From: Bdellovibrionales bacterium RBG_16_40_8
GTDB taxonomy: Bacteria; Bdellovibrionota; Bdellovibrionia; Bdellovibrionales; UBA1609
Assembly: GCA_001769925.1 (NCBI GenBank)
Contig: MEPT01000030.1
Coordinates: forward strand, 1 to 6,074
Direction: 5' to 3'
Length of the DNA: 6,074 bases
Shown in pieces: positions 5,537 through 6,074 of the stretch. How positions within the stretch are numbered: position 1 is the stretch's first letter; the number at the start of each line of letters is the position of its first letter. Position numbers and translations under genes: made by a program. The notes below the pieces were generated by a model. The model saw only the letters and a list, made by a program, of their open reading frames with translations. It made no database searches and had not been told where the DNA came from.

Positions 5537-6074
5537 TCACCCACCACCCGCTGCGCCTGCCATACTAAATATTGGTAAGTACATGGCTATAACAAGAACA
5601 GCAATAATGCTACCTAACACAATCATGAGAAGTGGTTCAATCATGCTAGCGATAGCACCAGCTGCTGTTTCAACCTCATCTTCATAAAAGGTCGCAACTT
5701 TCTCGAGCATTTGATCTAGAGTTCCAGTCTGCTCTCCAACAGAAATCATTTGCGAAACCATGTAGGGTATATATGCCGAAGCTTTTAGTGGCTCTGACAA
5801 AGTCCGACCTTTACTGATAGAATCCTTCGCCTGCAGTAGTGCCGTTTCGATAACATAGTTTTTTGTTGTCGATGCCGCTATATCTAAGGCTTCAATAATG
5901 CGTACCCCCGCCGCCAGCATTGTTGAAAGCGTTCGCGCAAATCTGGCCACAGCACCTTTTTTAATAAGATCACCAAAAAGGGGGATTTTAATAAATATTG
6001 GATCTAATGTTTGGCGACCATCCTCTGTTTTATAATATCTACCAATAATTGCAGGTATAAAAATTGCGCCCCCA
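5537..6074 (-). CDS. pilC: PilC, type IV pilus inner-membrane platform protein (C-terminal part)
   Basis: PilC (GspF family) is the polytopic membrane protein that couples the PilB and PilT motor ATPases to the growing or retracting pilus. Only the last 178 residues are visible; the frame stays open to the right edge, so the 5' part lies outside the window. The visible part begins at the end of a membrane helix (GGAIFIPAII) and continues with a cytoplasmic stretch containing LDPIFIKIPLFGDLIKKGA. The second GspF domain follows: RFARTLSTMLAAGVRIIEAL, later VGEQTGTLDQMLEKVATFYE, and the final helix around EPLLMIVLGSIIAVLVIAMY, ending LPIFSMAGAAGGG. The GTG at 5948-5950 is an internal valine codon in the middle of the domain, not a start. 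The gene is about 40% visible compared with the usual length of about 400 residues. It is followed by pilS after 6 bases. Confidence 0.94.
   Translation of the reverse strand, partial: GGAIFIPAIIGRYYKTEDGRQTLDPIFIKIPLFGDLIKKGAVARFARTLSTMLAAGVRIIEALDIAASTTKNYVIETALLQAKDSISKGRTLSEPLKASAYIPYMVSQMISVGEQTGTLDQMLEKVATFYEDEVETAAGAIASMIEPLLMIVLGSIIAVLVIAMYLPIFSMAGAAGGG

Noticed and set aside
5537..5950. A complete 137-residue protein starting at GTG 5950.
   Set aside because: The frame continues upstream to the window edge with clear PilC sequence, so this codon is an internal valine in the second GspF domain.

Overview
The window is AT-rich bacterial DNA. It carries the end of a type IV pilus gene cluster on the minus strand, a lone transcript-cleavage factor gene (greB), and a poorly coding left third. 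Read in minus-strand order, pilC (cut by the right edge), pilS and pilR follow one another with gaps of only 6 and 12 bases. The order pilC-pilS-pilR is the one known from Myxococcus (pilB-pilT-pilC-pilS-pilR-pilA). In Pseudomonas and relatives, pilSR lies apart from pilBCD. With the low GC content, this suggests a lineage of the former Deltaproteobacteria, such as Bdellovibrionota or Myxococcota relatives. This is an inference from gene order and protein style, not a taxonomic proof.

Layout, left to right. Bases 1-600 hold two small plus-strand genes: an 88-residue unknown protein, and a 61-residue single-pass membrane protein that most likely starts at a TTG behind a perfect AGGAGG. Bases 599-820 hold no convincing gene but a GC-richer island with a long hairpin that folds best as minus-strand RNA. 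greB lies at 821-1303 (minus). Bases 1304-1714 hold no intact gene: there is a broken plus-strand reading frame with internal stops, two small hairpins, and a likely terminator beside the tRNA. A tRNA-Arg(CCT) gene with encoded CCA lies at 1715-1791 (minus). Its first ten bases are also the last ten bases of the upstream gene for an exported 191-residue protein (1782-2357), whose stop codon is the T8-A9-G10 of the tRNA. pilR (2426-3838), pilS (3851-5530) and the 3' part of pilC (5537-6074) complete the window.

How the genes work together. PilC is the inner-membrane platform of the pilus motor. PilS is a six-helix membrane histidine kinase that, in characterised systems, senses pilin level in the membrane and phosphorylates PilR. 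PilR is a sigma-54 activator that turns on pilA. The pilA gene is not in the window: the place it occupies in Myxococcus, after pilR, is taken by the exported protein of unknown function. No clear sigma-54 promoter was found here. The most unusual points are the CDS/tRNA overlap, a possible hairpin masking the ribosome binding site of the exported protein, the intergenic hairpin island, and the broken reading frame.
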